Both the position numbers and the translations under genes were made by a program. The notes below the pieces were generated by a model, which saw nothing but the letters and a program-made list of their open reading frames with translations, was not told where the DNA came from and ran no database searches. From JAKEGN01 sp964465665 (GTDB taxonomy: Bacteria; Pseudomonadota; Gammaproteobacteria; Steroidobacterales; Woeseiaceae), in NCBI GenBank assembly GCA_964465665.1, contig CAYXKM010000315.1:1-9435 (forward strand): a stretch of DNA of 9,435 nucleotides. The letters run 5' to 3'. Each line of letters opens with the position of its first letter. Position 1 is the first letter of the stretch. Below are positions 6,726 through 9,435 of this stretch, in pieces.

Positions 6726-7657
6726 TGCGGCAGGGATTTGCAATCTGTCTGATGGGGCCTACGGCTTCGCGCAAGACAGACATTGCCGTCGAACTGGCAG
6801 GCCGGTTGCCGTTCGACGTCATCAGCGTCGATTCGGCGCTGGTTTACCGCGGAATGGATATTGGTACGGCCAAACCTGGCCCGGATCTGCTGCGTCGTGT
6901 TCCGCACCGGCTGATCGATATTCGCAATCCCGAAGATGCGTACTCTGCGGGCGACTTCGTGCGCGATGCGCGCATCGAAATCGAGCATTCGCTCAAAGCC
7001 GGTCGTGTGCCGCTGCTGGTGGGCGGAACCATGATGTATTTTCGGGCGCTGACACAGGGAATTGCGGCATTGCCGCCGGCCGATCCGGTCATTCGTGCCG
7101 CCATCGATCAGGCGGCAGCCCGGGTGGGTTGGCCCGCCATGCATACTCAGCTTGCCGAGGTCGATCCGCTGTCGGCAATTCGCATCGAACCTGCCGACGC
7201 CCAGAGGATACAGCGTGCGCTGGAAGTCTATCGTGTCAGTGGCCGCAGCATGTCGGAATGGCAGTCGCAGACAGATGCGCCGGACACGCCGCTTTTCGTG
7301 AAGCTCGGCCTGTTGCCGTCCTCACGCGAACTACTGCATCAGCGTATAGGACAACGGCTTGATAACATGATGAATAACGGCTTCATCGAGGAACTCCGCC
7401 GGTTGCGGGGCCGGCCCGGTTTGACGGCGGAGAGCGCCTCGATGCGAGCCGTCGGCTATCGGCAACTCTGGTCCTGCCTCGACGGCGACATGAGTCCCGA
7501 TGAGGCGCATCGGCGAGCGTTATATGCCACCCGTCAGCTTGCCAAGCGCCAGATTACCTGGCTCAGAAGCGAACCGGATCTGAACGTATTCGATCCCCTT
7601 GAAGTCAATGTTCTGGCCTCCATAACCTCGCTCTTGCACAAAGAATTGGACCTGTAG
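6725..7657 (+). CDS. miaA: tRNA dimethylallyltransferase MiaA with altered P-loop
   Basis: MiaA transfers the dimethylallyl group from DMAPP to N6 of A37 in tRNAs reading UNN codons, the first step toward ms2i6A. The 310-residue product (E. coli 316) has the family motifs: SVDSALVYRGMDIGTAKP near the active site, PHRLIDIRNP, YSAGDF, LVGGTMMYFRAL, a conserved ALEVYRVSG segment, SMRAVGYRQLW and LAKRQITWLRSE. The P-loop reads GPTASRKT at residues 11-18 instead of the usual GPTASGKT: Arg16, codon CGC at 6770-6772, replaces the glycine before the catalytic Lys. A single base (GGC to CGC) would account for it. The start is ATG 6725, sharing its A with the mutL stop TAA, so translation is probably coupled. 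The rest of the protein is well kept and the frame is intact, so it is not an obvious pseudogene. Activity is uncertain because of Arg16. Confidence 0.95.
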   Translation: MRQGFAICLMGPTASRKTDIAVELAGRLPFDVISVDSALVYRGMDIGTAKPGPDLLRRVPHRLIDIRNPEDAYSAGDFVRDARIEIEHSLKAGRVPLLVGGTMMYFRALTQGIAALPPADPVIRAAIDQAAARVGWPAMHTQLAEVDPLSAIRIEPADAQRIQRALEVYRVSGRSMSEWQSQTDAPDTPLFVKLGLLPSSRELLHQRIGQRLDNMMNNGFIEELRRLRGRPGLTAESASMRAVGYRQLWSCLDGDMSPDEAHRRALYATRQLAKRQITWLRSEPDLNVFDPLEVNVLASITSLLHKELDL

Positions 7658-7681
7658 CCGGCAATTGACGACAATCTTTTG

Positions 7682-7690
7682 TGTTAGAAT
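7682..7690 (+). promoter_or_regulatory. Probable extended -10 promoter of hfq
   Basis: TGT followed by TAGAAT (7685-7690) fits an extended -10 element (TG-n-TATAAT, with one mismatch). The only -35-like hexamer, TTGACG at 7665-7670, is just 14 bp away, which is too close for a standard sigma70 promoter, so the TG extension would have to compensate. Transcription from about 7697 would give hfq a leader of roughly 107 bases. This lies just after the miaA stop. Confidence 0.45.
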
Positions 7691-7722
7691 TTTTACTCGC
7701 TTTGGGCTGGGCACGACATTTG

Positions 7723-7747
7723 GGCAACCGGCGCCACCGGAAATGCC
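7723..7747 (+). other. Hairpin in the hfq leader
   Basis: GGCA (7723-7726) and CCGG (7728-7731) can pair with CCGG (7737-7740) and TGCC (7744-7747), enclosing the loop CGCCA with a small asymmetric bulge. It is 56 bases upstream of the hfq start codon. No T-run follows, so it is not an intrinsic terminator. Any regulatory role is inference. Confidence 0.3.
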
Positions 7748-7764
7748 GCGTCCAGATAGCAATT

Positions 7765-7778
7765 GCCTGAATTCGGGC
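7765..7778 (+). other. Small hairpin just upstream of the hfq ribosome-binding site
   Basis: GCCTGAATTCGGGC is a near-perfect palindrome that folds in RNA into a five-pair stem (one G-U pair) with an AAUU loop. It ends 12 bases before the AAGGAG of hfq. It could help present the A-rich region and ribosome-binding site, but the stem is short and may be chance. Confidence 0.25.
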
Positions 7779-7779
7779 T

Positions 7780-7797
7780 AATAGAAGAATAAGGAGA
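7780..7797 (+). promoter_or_regulatory. Strong hfq Shine-Dalgarno inside an A-R-N repeat
   Basis: AAGGAG at 7791-7796 is a near-ideal ribosome-binding site, 7 bases from the hfq ATG. The surrounding 18 bases read as six triplets AAT AGA AGA ATA AGG AGA, five of which fit A-R-N, the pattern bound by the distal face of Hfq hexamers. Hfq represses its own mRNA in E. coli; the same feedback here is an inference from this overlap. Confidence 0.5.
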
Positions 7798-7803
7798 CCC
7801 CAC

Positions 7804-8052
7804 ATGGCTAAAGGGCAATCGTTGCAGGATCCGTTTCTCAATATCCTTCGCAAGGAAAAAGTTCCCGTATCGATCTACCTGGTCAACGGCATCAAGTTGC
7901 AGGGTCAGGTCGATTCGTTCGATCAGTTCGTCGTGCTGCTGAAGAACAGTGTCAACCAGATGGTTTACAAGCATGCAATTTCGACCATTGTTCCGTCGAG
8001 AAACGTCAGGTTGCCGTTGCCGGAGGGGGAATCGGGAGATTCTGACGACTAA
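7804..8052 (+). CDS. hfq: RNA chaperone Hfq
   Basis: Hfq forms a hexameric ring that binds small RNAs and mRNAs, promotes their pairing and affects RNA stability. The 82-residue product has the complete Sm fold. It opens MAKGQSLQDPFLN, and Gln8, Asp9, Phe39 (SFDQF) and the proximal-site motif YKHAIS with Lys56 and His57 are present. Tyr25 and Lys31 of the distal face are kept (SIYLVNGIKLQG). The rim patch that is RRER in E. coli (16-19) is RKEK here, still basic. After the core, the tail is only about 13 residues and ends in the acidic run GESGDSDD, whereas E. coli Hfq has a tail of over 30 residues with an acidic tip. The ATG has an excellent ribosome-binding site. The gene has its own promoter and leader after miaA and precedes hflX by 52 bp, as in the E. 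coli miaA-hfq-hflX superoperon. Confidence 0.98.
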   Translation: MAKGQSLQDPFLNILRKEKVPVSIYLVNGIKLQGQVDSFDQFVVLLKNSVNQMVYKHAISTIVPSRNVRLPLPEGESGDSDD

Positions 8053-8104
8053 TCGTTTCTATTTTGGCCTGGCGGAGTGCCTGGCAAGCTACCGGAGTCA
8101 CTGA

Positions 8105-9412
8105 TTGTTTGAGCGACCGCGCAGTGGTGAACGCGCGATACTGGTTCATGCGGCCCACGGTCGCGTACCGGACGAATCCGAACGAGAGGAGTTTACCGAA
8201 CTCGCGAACTCGGCCGGTGCCGTCGTGGTCGGGGAAATTTCCTGTTCGCGCCGTGCGCCGGACACCCGTTTCTACATCGGCAAAGGCAAACTCGAACAGG
8301 TTCGTGAACTCGTCAAGGCCAATGAGGCCCAGCTTGTCATTTGCAATGCCCCTTTGAGACCAAGCCAGGAACGAAACCTCGAACGCGAGTTGCAATGCCG
8401 CGTCCTCGACCGGAGCGGTTTGATTCTTGACATATTCGCCCAGCGTGCGCGCAGTTTCGAGGGCAAATTGCAGGTCGAACTGGCGCAACTGCAGCACCTC
8501 TCGACGCGACTGGTGCGCGGATGGACCCATCTCGAGCGACAGAAGGGCGGCATCGGATTGCGCGGGCCGGGCGAAACCCAGCTGGAGACGGATCGTCGCC
8601 TCGTCGATAACCGCATCCGGCTGGTGCAGTCACGTCTCGAGGAACTGGACGACCGCCGCAGCATGAATCGGCGCAATCGCGATCGAGGCGAGAATCCGAC
8701 GGTCGTATTGGTCGGTTATACCAACGCCGGCAAGTCAACATTGTTCAATACGCTGACAAACGCCGATGTGTACGTTGAAGACAAACTGTTTGCGACGCTC
8801 GACCCGACATTGCGCAAACTGGAGCTGCCGGACGGAGGTCATTGCATACTCGCAGATACCGTCGGTTTCATACGGGACCTTCCGCACGAACTGATCGCAG
8901 CGTTTCGCTCGACATTGCAGGAGGCGCGCGAAGCCGATCTGATCCTGCATGTGATCGATGCCAGTGACCCCAATTGCTGGTATCGCATTCGCCAGGTCAA
9001 CGCGGTGCTCCGCGAGCTTGACGCGGACGCGGTGCCCCAGATTAGGGTGTACAATAAGCTCGACAAGCTCGAGCGGAAGCCCCGCGTAACCAATAACCTC
9101 AAGGGTGATGGGCGGGCAGTCTGGCTATCTGCGACCACAGGTGATGGAGTTCCCCTGCTTTCGCAGGCAATCGGGGATCGCCTGCGAATAGGCAAAGTGC
9201 ACGGCATCATTCGCCTGAAGCCCGGACAGGGCAGGCAGCGCGCACTTTTGTTCGAGATGGGCGCGGTTCTGAAGGACACCCCCGCGGACGATGGCGGGTG
9301 GGTGCTCGAACTCGAAATGGAAGAGCAGAGTTTCAGGCGCTTTCTGAAGCGCGAGGCTCTGTCGGCGGAGATATTACAGAAACCGCAGGCTTTCGAGCCT
9401 GCTATTGCTTAG
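8105..9412 (+). CDS. hflX: Ribosome-associated GTPase HflX
   Basis: HflX is a GTPase that binds the ribosomal E site region and splits stalled 70S ribosomes, notably under heat stress. The 435-residue product (E. coli 426) carries the N-terminal HflX domain with the conserved ERNLEREL and LDIFAQRARSFEGKLQVELAQL-type segments. The glycine-rich linker GGIGLRGPGETQLETDRR follows. The GTPase domain has G1 GYTNAGKST at 204-212, the FATLDPT switch I region, G3 DTVGF at 251-255, G4 NKLD at 317-320 and a G5-like SATTG. A C-terminal domain follows. The start is TTG at 8105: it gives MFERPRSGERAILVH, aligning with MFDRYDAGEQAVLVH of E. coli, and GGAG (8094-8097) lies 7 bases upstream. No separate promoter is evident in the 52-bp gap after hfq, so cotranscription is likely. 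The gene is complete; 23 featureless bases follow. In E. coli hflK would come next, but it is outside the window. Confidence 0.97.
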   Translation: MFERPRSGERAILVHAAHGRVPDESEREEFTELANSAGAVVVGEISCSRRAPDTRFYIGKGKLEQVRELVKANEAQLVICNAPLRPSQERNLERELQCRVLDRSGLILDIFAQRARSFEGKLQVELAQLQHLSTRLVRGWTHLERQKGGIGLRGPGETQLETDRRLVDNRIRLVQSRLEELDDRRSMNRRNRDRGENPTVVLVGYTNAGKSTLFNTLTNADVYVEDKLFATLDPTLRKLELPDGGHCILADTVGFIRDLPHELIAAFRSTLQEAREADLILHVIDASDPNCWYRIRQVNAVLRELDADAVPQIRVYNKLDKLERKPRVTNNLKGDGRAVWLSATTGDGVPLLSQAIGDRLRIGKVHGIIRLKPGQGRQRALLFEMGAVLKDTPADDGGWVLELEMEEQSFRRFLKREALSAEILQKPQAFEPAIA

Positions 9413-9435
9413 AACCTGGCATAGAAACTTGGATA

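Noticed and set aside
7665..7690. TTGACG and TAGAAT as a standard sigma70 promoter for hfq
   Set aside because: The spacer is only 14 bp, so the pair was not accepted; the extended -10 reading was used instead.
8067..8085. Direct repeat GCCTGGC twice in the hfq-hflX gap
   Set aside because: Two 7-base copies in a GC-rich gap are easily due to chance; no operator or promoter context is seen.

Overview
The window is a housekeeping cluster from a gammaproteobacterium. The order queG (divergent) – nnr – tsaE – amiB – mutL – miaA – hfq – hflX is the one found in Escherichia coli and many other Gammaproteobacteria, and every protein aligns well by eye with its E. coli counterpart. The DNA is GC-rich (estimated near 60%, not counted). 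Four of the eight complete genes appear to start with TTG, and MutL carries a C-terminal endonuclease motif that E. coli lacks. This points to a non-enteric gammaproteobacterium outside the Dam/MutH group; I cannot name the genus from the sequence.

Layout. Positions 1-116 (minus) hold the first 38 codons of a gene that runs off the left edge. It looks like the N-terminus of a cyclic-nucleotide-binding (Crp/Fnr-type) domain protein. Positions 117-322 are non-coding and contain a near-consensus CRP-type palindrome. queG (minus, 323-1432) encodes epoxyqueuosine reductase. Head to head with it, 55 bp away, a plus-strand series begins: nnr (NAD(P)HX repair), tsaE (overlapping nnr by 16 bp), amiB after a 102-bp gap with its own probable promoter, mutL, miaA (overlapping mutL by one base), hfq after a 146-bp gap with its own promoter and a structured leader, and hflX. 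The last 23 bases after hflX show nothing.

How the genes relate. Three act on tRNA: QueG finishes queuosine, TsaE is part of the t6A machinery, and MiaA makes i6A37. Hfq is the sRNA chaperone and HflX a ribosome-splitting GTPase. AmiB cuts septal peptidoglycan, MutL serves mismatch repair and Nnr repairs damaged NAD(P)H. They share a conserved chromosomal address rather than one pathway.

I found no sign of an undescribed multi-gene system, mobile element, CRISPR array or RNA gene. The points worth a second look are local: an Arg in place of the invariant P-loop Gly of MiaA, a CRP-like site ahead of the cyclic-nucleotide-domain gene, a perfect palindrome inside the likely amiB promoter spacer, an Hfq-binding-like A-rich repeat over the hfq ribosome-binding site, and the many TTG starts.
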